64,000 nucleotides of DNA from Thysanoteuthis rhombus (Eukaryota > Mollusca > Cephalopoda > Oegopsida > Thysanoteuthidae), in assembly GCA_963457665.1 (NCBI GenBank), contig OY735219.1:23222287-23286286 (forward strand), written 5' to 3'. Of the stretch, positions 43,064 through 54,899 are shown in pieces. Numbering within the stretch: position 1 is the stretch's first letter; every line of letters begins with the position of its first letter. The position numbers and the translations under genes were made by a program. Under the pieces are notes generated by a model. The model was not told the DNA's origin. It ran no database searches and saw only the letters and a program-made list of their open reading frames with translations.

Positions 43064-44045
43064 ACATAGTCGTATATCCCTTTAGAAATGGTAAATCCTT
43101 TGTCGCTTCCTCTTGGACATCACACAAAAAACTACCGATAAGATAACCAATCGTTACCTTTACGATATTTAAACTGTAGCAGTAAAAATCTCTCTCTCTT
43201 TCTCTGTTCTGACGGCCTCGAGATATCTTGCATTTAGTTCCTGACATTCTTTCCCCTTCATTCTTCCTATGTCCTCATCCTTATTGTGGTACATTTCTCC
43301 AAACATATCCGTGTCAGCAGAAACTACAATCCTCTTTTATCTTAATTCACTTCTGAATTAGAACTTATCCCTGTTGTTTACCTATTTGTTTGATCTTATT
43401 TCCGCGTTTGTTAACAATCGAACTAACCGTGTACTAACCTTGTTTTTGTGCTTAAGCAGTGAACATGCTATTTACCAGAATTTATCTTCTTAGATCAATT
43501 CTGGTAAATTATTATTTTGGGGGCTAATATAATCAGCAGCCCGAAAATATTCATATTCGGATTTTATATAAATTTACTTAGTGATGTATATGTTTGGTTA
43601 GCAATTTGGTACCTGATTTTCAATTTTTGCTTCAGCTCAGCCCCCAGAAGACAGAATAGAATAGTTTTATTATTGGTAACTTTTGCTAGGGAGTGAGTGA
43701 TCATTGACCCAATTTAGTTTTTTTAGTACCCTTTCTGTTATTTAACACTCTACTTCTTCCCTTCCTCCATTAGATGACAGGAGACAATGTCCTTAGGCAG
43801 TGTGGTAGACTGTTTTCACAGTTTTTAAAACTTGTATGTAACTGTGTGAATACAGGCTTGGTCTACGAACAGACCCATAGTCATTAAGGGCTTCCCTTCC
43901 CAGTTGTTAGGAGCGGGCATGTCTCTCTGTAGTTATAGATGGCACACAGTAAACAGACTGCATAGGCTTGTTCTAGGATTCCTAGTGCCCTATGCAAGCT
44001 GAACTTTGGTGACCTTTAAAGTATAGAATTACATTATTTATTTAT
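43064..44045. other. Intergenic, nothing firm
   Basis: A minus frame at about 43325-43160 is open for some 50 codons but cannot be tied to a family. Otherwise there is no feature. Confidence 0.4.
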
Positions 44046-44049
44046 CAGA

Positions 44050-44495
44050 AACCACCAGCCATAACTGTTAACATAGACTTCTCAAGTTCTGAAATTGGTC
44101 TGGCTGGGGCTAGCTGGCTGGCTGGCTGGCTGGCTATCTATCTATGTACCATGCATAGAGGCAGTACCAATGGAACTAAAGGGTTGAAATTTCAAACATT
44201 AAATCCTTATCATGTCTAGAAAAAAATTATTTTTCTGAATATTCCCCCTCTAGATAGTGTTTTAGGTGGGTGTTCGATTTGTGATTTAAGTTTGTTGTAA
44301 AATGATCCCTTACTTTGTGTCCGTCATCATTCACATTAGTTTTTTGAAAATTCACACCACTTTAATGATTGCTACCCAACAAAAGATGAGGATTGTAACT
44401 TATACATTGATCATCCCTTTTCCCAATTTTTTAGTTGATCATCTCACAACATCGGATGCTACAAGAAGTGCGTTGTTCATGTGACAGTTTCTTTT
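44050..44495 (-). repeat. Dispersed repeat family R1, copy 5
   Basis: A reverse copy with a (GGCT)n tract, TTTGAAATTC, ATTGATCATCCC and a terminal TTGTTCATGTGACAG. Confidence 0.8.
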
Positions 44496-44720
44496 TAGTG
44501 GCTAACCAGACCTGTTTATTCGTGTTTTGCACTTTATTCCACACTAGGGAATTTTCTCATTTTGATTGGTTTTATTCTTTTAAATGATTCTAATGTTCCA
44601 GATACATGACAACTGCCCCTTTGCTACTTGTGCCCCCCTGGGTGACTGCCCCCTTGGCCCGGCTCTGCTCTACTCATATATGCCTGCTTGATGAAACAGC
44701 CATGAGCAAATCCACCAGAT

Positions 44721-45098
44721 TAGGGGTTCTTAGGCTGGGGTATTCATACTCCCTTGGTTATGGGAAGCAAATTCTGGGGGTATGGAACATGATTGGAGAA
44801 AATTGAAAAATCTTTATTATAATGAAATATGCCAACTTACTGCTGATATTGAACTAAGTAGTCCACTAAGTAGATTTTCAGTCCGCCAAGTAAGAGTAAA
44901 CTAGGAGAGAGAAGTAAGTGTGTTGGTTTCGTTTGTTTCGTTGTTTTTATTCATTTGTTTTGATCCATTGCATTTCTTGAAAAAAAAAAGAAAAAACTGA
45001 TGATGATGCTTATTTTGATGATCGGGTGAAGAGCATATGGGGACGTAATGGATGGTGCACTAGGGGTCTTGAACCATAAAAAAGGTTGAGAACCCCTG
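44721..45098. mobile_element. hAT-type MITE with 8-bp target-site duplication
   Basis: The left end TAGGGGTTCTTAGGCT and the right end, inverted, CAGGGGTTCTCAACCTTTTT match the hAT terminal consensus. The flanks CACCAGAT (44713-44720) and CACTACAT (45099-45106) agree at 6 of 8 positions, as for an aged hAT duplication. The 378-bp body is non-coding. Confidence 0.8.
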
Positions 45099-45106
45099 CA
45101 CTACAT

Positions 45107-46600
45107 AAAACATTGATGGAGCTATGTCTGGTACTTTTGACCAAGAAAAAACACTAGATGAATCACATAATTGTAATTAATCTAGTGGCTGTTATAAGCA
45201 GGATACTGCTCTTTTGGGGGCAGCCTAGTATATTTTGTCATGAGGGACATGTTTCTGAAATAGAATTAGAGCATAATAGCAGATGGATTTGGCTGACTGT
45301 GATCAAGGTACTCAACAATAGCCTGAAATTGTATTAATTTAGCAATTGAGATAAGATTTTCTCATCTCTGATCCACTGTCATGAATCTTGTTTTGCCCTT
45401 ATGCAAATAGTGAGCTGAAACGTTGTAAGCCTGTTCACCAGAGTACCATTAGGCATCCAATCTAGTCATTCAAAATGAACTGGTAAGGAGGAGGAGGAGG
45501 GGGGATGATGATGATAATGATGACGACGACAACGACAACGACGATGATAATGAGGACGATGACAAAACTTCTGCACTGTTGTATAACATATTAATCTGGA
45601 GATTGGACTAGTCAAAATATTGTGGATGAATATGATGGTATTACAGGAAGTCTGTGTGCAATCTTATGAATGAAATGTTTTTTCTTGGGCAATATTTTCC
45701 TTACATGTTGTTCAGTATTTTCTGACAATGATATTCTCAACATATAAAATATGATATCGAAATTTGTCTTCTTTGAAAAGGTTCCTGTTGACTGCATATT
45801 CAGGAAGCTTGCATTTTATCATTCAGTAGTATGCTACCCAGAATAAAATTAGGACTTGGTGAGGTTTATTATCTGATTTCTTCCTATCCGATCTATCTTC
45901 AGTTCTTTGTATCCAAAAATCTAAATATAAATTCTCACTAAATTTTTACTTGTTTGTATACAATCAATCATCATCTCTCTATCATTTAATGTGTGTGATA
46001 GTGGTGTTGGTATACAAAGAAAAAGAAGTGAGGATAAAAAGGATTCGAGTAGACTTGGTTTTATTTTTTATGAAAAATTGAACACAAATGGATATAATTT
46101 TGGAGTACAAGTTACTATTCTAGTTTGTTTCTCAATCATTCTAGATCCTTTATTTACTTGATATTCCTCTCTCAGAGATTTGGCAATATCAACGTCATTT
46201 GTAATTCTCAACATGTACAGAAGATGTCTTAAGACAGTCATTTAATTTTTACAAAGCAAACATGAAAATTACAATGATAGGAAATGATATTGTATTGATT
46301 ATTTTAATAATAATTTAGATAGTTTCAAGAGGCATCTTGCAATATCAAATAATGAACAATTTATGGACGAAATTATCACTGAAGTCCTTAAAATGTTGCA
46401 GAAAAAGCTTTGTATTTTTCAAGTTCATTTATCATGGTGTCTTCTTGATGTCAAAACCATACACACATGTGAACATAAACGCACACACATACACACTATT
46501 ACCTTCTTGGGAATTTAGAGAGAAATGTTTCACTGCACTGCTATTAGAATATTTCCAAAGTTTGAAATTTCATTTGTTTTATTAACTAAATTGCTAGTGT
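45107..46600. other. Intergenic, no gene seen
   Basis: Apart from the microsatellite at 45482-45562, no feature is supported. Confidence 0.5.
45482..45562 (+). repeat. Imperfect GAN/GAY trinucleotide microsatellite
   Basis: Runs of GGAGGAGGAGG, then GATGATGATGATAATGATGA, CGACGACAACGAC and GATGATAATGAGGACGATGA. Confidence 0.85.
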
Positions 46601-46609
46601 ACATAGCCA

Positions 46610-47395
46610 AAGAGCCTTTTGGCAAAGCACACCAGCAATTTACTTACTGACAATGAAAAGAAGCTTATAAGGGAAAGAACACTCCACACAAAGTTGAACA
46701 TGGTGGAGGACCCATAATTTTATAAGGCCACTTTGCTGCCTCTGGTACAGGAGGCCTTGGCCATATCAAAGGAATCATGAAATCAAAGGATTACCAAGGA
46801 AGTTTAGAGAAAAATGTGCTAACTAGTCTAAGAAAATTAGGTTTCATTCAAAGTACATGGGTGCTCAAACATAATGAAAATCTAAAACACACATCCATAA
46901 CCATGCAAAAATGGTTAAAAAGGGGAAAATTAAAAAACTGGCTGGCAATGAGTCCTAATCTCAATCCCATCGAAAATCTTTGGAGGAAGCAAAAATATTT
47001 AGTCATGTTTTCAATGCATACCATACACTGCAGGAATCCTGCGAATATTCAAGAGCTTGAATGAATTGCTATAGAAGAGTTGGAGAAACTACCAGCTGAC
47101 AAGTGTAAGAAGCTTATAGATGGCTATAAGAAACATTTGGAGGCATTTATTGTTGCCAGTTGCGGCACGCAACCAAATATAAAAGAAGGGTGCCAATATT
47201 AATGTCTGGGTCATATTTTCAATTTCATCTTTGAAATTACGACATGTAAGTTGAAAAAAAATGATTTTTTGTTGAATTACTTTGAACGTCTTATCAAAAT
47301 ATTCTGCTGACAAAAATTTGGTAGATTCCAATTTATTTCTGAAGATATTGTATAGTTTATACAAAAAAAGGGTGCCAATAATCCTGAGTGGCACT
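46610..47395 (+). pseudogene. Tc1-like transposon, 3' half
   Basis: Plus-strand frames give the C-terminal transposase: KVEHGG, AASGTGGLGHIKGIMKSKDY, WVLKHNENLKHTS, LNPIENLW, and after an in-frame TGA (47065) KLPADKCKKLIDGYK. The second catalytic Asp (normally in NDPKHT) is Asn in ENLKHT; the third acidic residue (NPIEN) is kept. The 3' end carries GGGTGCCAATAATCCTGAG then TGGCACTG (about 47369-47395), the Tc1-type terminal repeat. The 5' half is missing and the element is dead. Confidence 0.85.
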
Positions 47396-47399
47396 GCAC

Positions 47400-50300
47400 T
47401 CCTATAGGCTTTCCTTCTCCTGAAGATATCCACAAGGCATTGGAACCATCATCCAATGGCTTGAGTACAAATATGTGCTAGGGCATCCATGAACCCAGGA
47501 TTTTCATGTTTCAGGACTATCCAGCACTCATTGGCCCTTTGTGAGTGTTATGTAACCAAGTGGGTTAAATTAATCAGGTTTAATTCTGACTCCATTGATT
47601 ACCTTAAAATTTAGCCCTACTGTGTTAACATTTAGTATTGAAGTAATTACTTAGTTTAGATAGAAACAAAACAATATGAACAATAGTAGTAGTAGTAGCT
47701 ATAGTAATAGTTCACATAAGCTAGGTGTGTTTGCTAACTACTGCTAGTTTGGAGATGTAAAAATATAATAGTTTATGTGTATAACAAAGAAGATTCGTTT
47801 TCCTTTTCTTTCTCTTTGAGTTGTCAGCAAGAACATTGAAATAATACAAAATGTATAAAAGGGGAAATGATTTTGCTTACTAAAAAGAATGTAATGTAAC
47901 AAGTTGTATTTATTAGTGATATACTTATTAACTCAATACAATTAAGAGTCTCAGTAGAGAAAAGAAACGTATTTTTTACGGATTGGTTTCACTATTTTTT
48001 AGCTAGGGAATAAAGTTCTTTAATGTTGGTTGAAGTTTTAAAAGTTGATAATTGGAGTCAAAAAAGTGTGGTCTTTTGCCAATCTTTGAGTTTCCCATGA
48101 GTATTATATTGCATTATTTTGGAGAAAATGTGACAAGAAAGATTTGTATTATCTGCGAATGTACTTGTGAGCAGATAAAAGGTTTAAGAATCTTAAACTT
48201 GGGTGACCAGCCGAATAAGTGTTTTTGTCATTTTGTTTTGTTTTCATTTAAGGATTGTTGGGTTCACTATGAAAATGATATATATCCTGTAAGACTCTTC
48301 ATCATCCTAGATGGATCAGCTGCCCTGGCAGTGAGTTCCATCTGTCTGGCATTTTATATCTGAGATTGACCTCTCTTAGCTTAGCTGCCAACTAAGGTTA
48401 CTAAGTCCAGTTTATCTATCTAGTTATACATCTGGACACTTGTAATAAATAGATTCAAAGATATATAAGATTTGTCAGATTGGCTCAGTCTTGGTTGGTA
48501 AGAAAGCCTCCTTATGATCACTTGGTTTTGATTTCAAATCATGGTAGAAAAATATTATTTATACATATCAGTTTTGTTTAATGTGATAGGATAAACTAAA
48601 AGTTTACTCCCCTAAATTTGGTAAGGATCATTTTCTTCTTCTTTTTGTTAAGGCGAAAAACAATGTCAACTCCAACTTTGAGTGGAATTTGACCTAAACT
48701 CTATTAAAAGATTCTAAATGTTAAAAATGTTTTTCTTTTCACTGAAATAGCCATAGAATATGATATAGAATAGAGTAAATGAATAAAGACAAAAACTTGC
48801 CCAATAAAGTATAGTGGTTACTTAGATAAGTTAATTGAATTATTAATATCTGACTCCAATAACTATTTAACCAACCACTATTGAATTATAATCTTACTGT
48901 TCAGTATGAAGTGTAAAATCAGTTGTAGTACCTATCTTTTTTCAAGAAAATGAAGAAAGGATTAATATTATAGGTGAGATTAGATCCTTTCATTCATTGA
49001 TAGCTCTAGGCACGACAAAATAGGAAAGCAGCTGGCCGGTTATTTATGTCAAATAAGAATTATAAGAATCAAATAACAAACTCAAGGTATTAAGTTTTAA
49101 TAGATAACAAAAAGACTACAAAATAACAAAAGGGGTATGAGTTTTATGAGAGAGAAATAAATGTTAAAGTCCTTGTATTTTGTGCTGTGTACTCTCGATA
49201 GTGTGAAGTCAATAGAGTTATGTGATGGCATAAGAAATTTCTTTTTAGTGAACAGTTCCATTGGATAAGTTCAATTGCGTCTGTTGTCCCAGTGATTGCA
49301 TTGTGTAAATGAAGAGTTATTTCTGAGAAGCAGGAAAATGGCAAATATTTTGTTGTGGATCTGATAGGCATGAGTGCGGATAAGTGGTTGAGTAAGTCTT
49401 TTCTTTGAGTCTTAATTTATAGTTGCTCAGAATAATCAAAAAATAGATCTTAATTACTAAATGTTAGGGATTGTTTGTCGATCGATGTTTTACTTAGTTT
49501 CTTAAGAATGTATAATTTCAGAGACTGATATGGATCTTGGTTATTTCAATAATTGTTATTATCCCATGTTGATGATTCAGATTCTGTTATCTGTTTGAAT
49601 AGCATTTCGCCTGAACGATATCTTCTACTTATTTCACCCAACATGTTTTTCTTCAGACTTGAGGAAAATTTGTTCAAGAACACATATCTCCAAGTGCACT
49701 TGGTTTATGCTTTCACATTTCTTTTAAAGAAATAACATTTGTTGTCACTCCACAAGAGCAATGTTTTACTTTATTTTTCAGTTTTTTAAAAAAATCTCTA
49801 AAGGCTTATATGTCCAGCAGAGTTTTTTCAAAAAGTTGAACAGAATTTATTTTGACATGGACCAATCTTTAAAATGTGTAAAACTCTTTATCTAATGGCA
49901 ATGTATATAAAAATCATCCAATGAATAAATGGTGGGGTTTTATCACATGAAAATAAAATTTCTTTCCGAAAATTTCAATCGGAAACCTATTTAAAAAGAA
50001 TTTCATCCTTTAATATATAAGAACTAAAAATTAATTAGAATCCAAGTAAAGCACTGCAGACCAGTTCTAACATAAATTGTTCTATCCTATTATAAGTGAG
50101 TCCGCGTTGTAACAAATTTCACATTTTTACAAAGCTTGATTCAAGTTTTCCTTTTGCTGCACAAAGAATGCTGGGTGTCATTTCCCAACGGCAAGTGAAA
50201 ATAGGTGTACAGTTAGTAATCTATTAGTATCATTTACTGTAAATAAGTAACGTGCACTGGTGGAGCTAGGAATGGATGGTAGGCTAGTCCTACAGAATGA

Positions 50301-50540
50301 CAGAAATAAACATTTTTTTTTTCAAATCATGAAACTCCACGAGGAAGTGATAAAGCAGATACATTTACAGTGGAAGAATGAAGAGCTGACAAAAATGGAA
50401 GGAGAAAGCGAGAAGATAAGTCAAGAGTTTTGACCCAGGAAATAAATTAAGAGACACAATAGGGCTGAAATCAGTTTACTGATAACATTTTAGTTCAGTG
50501 AATTTTATAGTTTAATTCTGATCAAGTAAACCACTTGTCT
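47400..50540. other. Intergenic, no gene supported
   Basis: Includes a 103-codon plus frame at 48052-48363 with no recognisable motif and a length expected by chance. Otherwise AT-rich. Confidence 0.45.
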
Positions 50541-50544
50541 AATT

Positions 50545-50546
<2 letters not shown>

Positions 50547-50579
<33 letters not shown>
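50547..50579. repeat. (TA)n microsatellite
   Basis: An uninterrupted TA dinucleotide tract of about 32 bp. Confidence 0.9.
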
Positions 50580-50581
<2 letters not shown>

Positions 50582-50924
50582 TCTTTAATGGAAAGGTGCA
50601 AATAACTACTTCAACATTTGCATTTTGTTGATTCACTCTTTATATCTATTCTATTTGTTTTTCAATGCAGACAACTCTATTATCGAGAACTGGATACATG
50701 ATCCAACAGAAATAATCAAAAACGCATTATATTACTTTGAAACTCTATTTGAAATGATCTCCCTTTATCATACGGAGAATGTATGATTTGGTCTATACAC
50801 CTAATCCAATGACTGTTTATCTCAATTGTAAGAGCAACACTACTTGAAGCGGCTACCTTACGGTTTGCAGGTTCTATATCTTCTGCAGTCCCATTTTCTT
50901 TATTTGTTTATTCTATTTATTGTT

Positions 50925-51222
50925 TGACAGTGATCAGTAGAAAAATGTCTGAATTTTCAAAAAACAATAATGAATCCTGCCAAACACAAAGTAAGGGATC
51001 TATTTAGCAAGAATTCACATTATAAATTGCCCCCACCCTACCACCACCACCACTAAAGGCCTATTTCAGGATAGATTTTTTAAAAGTTTGTTCTAGAAAT
51101 GATAAGAAGTGAATGTTTAAATTTCCAGCCCTCCAACACCACTGGTAAGGGCTGTATCCTTGATACATACATAGCCAGCCAGACCGAAAACTGTCGAAAA
51201 CTATGTTGACAGTTTCTTATGG
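50925..51222 (+). repeat. Dispersed repeat family R1, copy 6
   Basis: A forward copy, 5' shortened: GACAGTGATCAGTAGAAAAA, AAACACAAAGTAAGGGATC, CCAGCCCTCCA, CATAGCCAGCCAGACC and an AACTATGTTGACAGTTTC end. Confidence 0.75.
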
Positions 51223-51224
51223 TG

Positions 51225-53630
51225 CTTTTTAACTGGATACTGTAGGCAACTTGAGGCCTTGAACATGGCTGAGCTAAGTTATATAAATAACAATAATGTC
51301 TTTTCATGTGATCCAAAGAAAAGAACCTAGATAAGATTATTGTTCGCTTTATTCAGAATATCCCTAAAAAAAACCTATTGAATAAGTCACTCAGTCTACA
51401 GATAAAAGCTAAGAGATTTTTTTTTGTATGAGTTGAAAATTTACTCTTTCTGTCAAATAATACCATGTTATTTGTTCATTACAATGATATAAGATACGGC
51501 GGAGGAGTGTGAGTCAGGACAGAATATGATTTGAGTTACTAAGTAACACAAGTTAGCGAACTTGCCTGAATCACAAAATATCCGGAATCTTCTAAATATG
51601 GATGTCTGCTACCACTGGGCGATATTTTTGGGCAGGGGGAAGACATGTTCAGAAAATATCTTAGCAACAACCCTGTTACCAGTTAAGAATAATACCATCT
51701 TTTCATACGTGTACATTGAGTTAAAGTTACATAAAACAATTGAACGGCACTCCCTCAGATCTGGACACAACATGGGTAAAGTAGGGGCAACTTGAGGCTG
51801 AGATACAGCAACCAGTCTATTGGAACCTGACCAGCATTGCACTTCACTGACTGGCGAAGGCTGCGGAGACCGGCTTGGGGGTCCCATTACAAAGTAAGTA
51901 ATCCCATTTTTTTTGTACTGAGTTATTCTCCTTGGGTCGGAGGATTCTCATGGACTTCCATTGTTTATGTTCTGAGTTAACAGACATCATATTTTTTGAT
52001 AGGGTGAATGTCCGATGTAATGAAGAGAATAAAGAGTTGTAAGTAATCTGCTTTTAAATTCTGTTGAGTCTATCATTTTTTTTATACTTATACTGGTGGA
52101 ATTAATTAAGTTCACAAGGTATTTGATAAATGAGTGTAGTTGTCTCATTTTTTGATGACTTAATTGTGTGTTATGTCAAAGTGTGTGTAAATGCATATGT
52201 AGCAAAAACTTCTCACATAGTTCATTGTTGGATAATGTGTGTGTATGAAAGTGGTAGAGTAAGGTTGTTTATTGTGTGTGGTGGTCATTGAGCAATGTGT
52301 GATCCCTGATGAGTGACCACTGTCTCCTGTCGCTTCTCTATCAGTCTCTCTGTGCTTTGGGTTTCCTTTCAAGTTTTCTGTTAGGCTCCACATTACATGC
52401 TTTGTTATGTAATCCTTGCATCCTGATTGGCAAATAATTCATAACAATTGCCATAGATAATAAAAGTTGGTGGCTTTATCTTTTAGAGAAATCCCAGGAG
52501 CCGTTTTTTGCACAAAATCAGACTCCACTTTGAAACTTAATTTCATAGTTTGTCCAAACATTAAACGTCACTGCAGTGGTCTCACAAAGGTAGCATATAT
52601 CCTTATTCAAGACTAAAAGAATTTCTTAGGATGTAGTTTACTTTTCGCACCCTGAGATTGACTACTTTATAAAAGGACACATTTGACTTGACACCGTGTG
52701 ACGTCATTCATAGGTCACTGTCTTAGAAACGTGAAAAAAATCACATGTTTCTTACCCGCTGATAAATGAGTTAGTGTTTGATTAAAGAGGGGGATTTTTG
52801 TCCTTTCAATCTCAAAAAGTTAAATAAGAAGGAAAAAATTTGTTTTTTTTTTCCAAGTTTCAGAAGTTACTTACCACCAGCAAAAACAAAAGAAAATGTT
52901 TCATTTTCTATCGATGGTAGTTCTTAAAAAAAATAATACATTATTTTTGAAAGTGACTTACCCCCCAAAAAGTAGTTTCTGGTACTTTCAATTCAATTGC
53001 ATAGAAAAGTCAATTAGGTAAAAAATAGGAAAAAAAAAGACAGTTTCGAAATTATTTGAAAAATTCACAGACATAACAATGTGTCGAAATTTCAATTTTT
53101 TTTGATAATTTTATCATCTATTTTTCTAATATATTCATAAAAATAATGTTAATTAAAAAAATTGAAAAAAAATCTCTTTCTTTCTATTTTCCATTGAATA
53201 TTTTGTAATCTTAATTAATTTGTGTAATTTTTTGTTATTCATCACGGGTACTTTAATGAATGGAAGGCATACATACAAGTAGATTCAGAAAGACCTGAGA
53301 TATCCTCATAAGACTTTATCATTCAGTCCGCTTCATGGATAAAAAAAAACTAAGTTCACCCACAAACAATAGAGAGCAACTAAATCAACTGAACTTTTGC
53401 TTTGAGAATATTCTTGGAGTCAGTTGCTAAATTTCTATTTCTGCAAATCCACTACAAAATCTGATAAGTTTGATAAAAGTAAATGTACAATTATGATTTT
53501 TTTGTACAATTTTATTTGATAATTAGGCTTTAAATGAAGATAACCCATTTTTTTTTGCCGTAATATTAGCCGAAAGTGGAAAAGATTTAGCCGATTTCAG
53601 CCATTTTTTGAGCAGCTTTAGCTGATAAAT
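51225..53630. other. Intergenic, no gene supported
   Basis: A perfect palindromic CRE core TGACGTCA lies near 52700, but no first exon or conserved coding segment is visible nearby. Confidence 0.45.
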
Positions 53631-53639
53631 CCAATTTAT

Positions 53640-54675
53640 GTTGGCTATACAGCTTTTGTCTCAATCTACAGTATCCAACACCACTGCACTTCCTCTATCA
53701 TCTGATAACAACAGGCCAACACAATACAAATTAAAGACAAAACCCTGTAAACTTATCCTACATACCCACACTTTTTGACAGGCAAATGATATTATGCAAC
53801 TCTTCAAAAACTAACCCACGCTGGTACATACTCCCAAACCTAAGGAAACAAATTTTCTCTCAACACAAAATGTCACATCCCAGTAAACATCCAACAGTAA
53901 AATTACTAGCAGAATGTTTTGTTAAGCTCTACATGAATACAGACATTTTGGTTATAGGCACAACAATGCATACAATGTCAAAAGAACAAAATATGTAAAC
54001 ACACAAAACGCTAACTTTATCACTTTCAATTATTCAGATGCCTGTATTTCATACATACATGTAGGTCCATTCCAACTATAACACAGCTATATAATTATAT
54101 TATAACATTGATTAATAGATTTACACAATGGTCTGCATCAAGTCCTCTAAAGAACATTACAGCATGAGACTATAGCAGAAACATTTTTAGATGCCTGGAA
54201 AGTAAACTATGGAGTCTCTTCTGTCATCCCAACCGACAGAGGCTTTCGATCTCAATCAGCCTTATCTAATTTAATTATTAGGAGGAAAACATAAAAACCA
54301 CCTCATTCCACCCATGGGCAAATGTCCTGATAGAAAGATTTTACTGACAGTTATAATCTTCTCTGGCTTTGCAACAGAGTAATCAAAATTGGAGTGGACA
54401 TTTACTATTACCAATTTTTCTTGCGACACGATAATATGATTCAACCTACATTAAACTTTGTGCGAGGTAGAAAATTAAAATGTCAAAAATTCCATTTGTA
54501 TCAACCAGACAAAACCGCAGACAAGCATACATATCACCTGACCTATACGATCACATGTATGTTTTCTTCAGAAAGGATAACATTAGAAAACCTCTACAAC
54601 CTTGTAACGAGGGATATTTCCTTGTTTTAAACAGAACTGACAAGTATTACACTGTCCACAAATATGGTTAATCAG
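53640..54675 (+). pseudogene. Ty3/Gypsy element A second copy: integrase and C-terminus
   Basis: Parallels the intronic element from about 14845 onward. The zinc-finger region (53786-54000: MSHPSKHPTVKLLAECFVKL, MNTDI) is followed by core pieces (FTQW, DRGFRSQ) and C-terminal integrase (KPLQPCNEGYFLVLNRTDKY). A Thr-rich tail (about 54720-54800, ACAACTACAACAAGG type) comes after. Stops and frameshifts abound. The 5' half (gag, RT) is absent. Confidence 0.8.
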
Positions 54676-54899
54676 ACACTAGCTATTGATCGCCCTTAAA
54701 CCTGTGTACATATATCAACACTTGCAACCACAACAACCACAACAACTACAACAAGGTCTACACCACTAACAACTACGACAACACAGACAGGAACAACTAC
54801 CTAAAAACAAAGTCTCACAGTATTCACACAAAATTAAATCTGGCCACGACATTTCAAGATATACCTACATTATTGACCATTCTTCCAATATATATATAT

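Noticed and set aside
43160-43325. A charge-rich minus frame of about 50 codons, considered as an internal exon
   Set aside because: A stop comes before any good donor, the family is not recognised, and no partner exon is nearby.
47089-47433. A 114-codon minus frame
   Set aside because: It is the antisense shadow of the Tc1 3' half and its terminal repeat.
48052-48363. A 103-codon plus frame read as a possible Cys-rich protein
   Set aside because: No family match by eye, no signal peptide or exon signals, and a chance-level length.
50547-50579. The (TA)n tract as a cruciform or regulatory site
   Set aside because: An ordinary microsatellite with no associated gene or promoter.
52690-52705. 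A perfect TGACGTCA as a promoter element
   Set aside because: No first exon or conserved coding sequence nearby. A lone CRE core is weak evidence.
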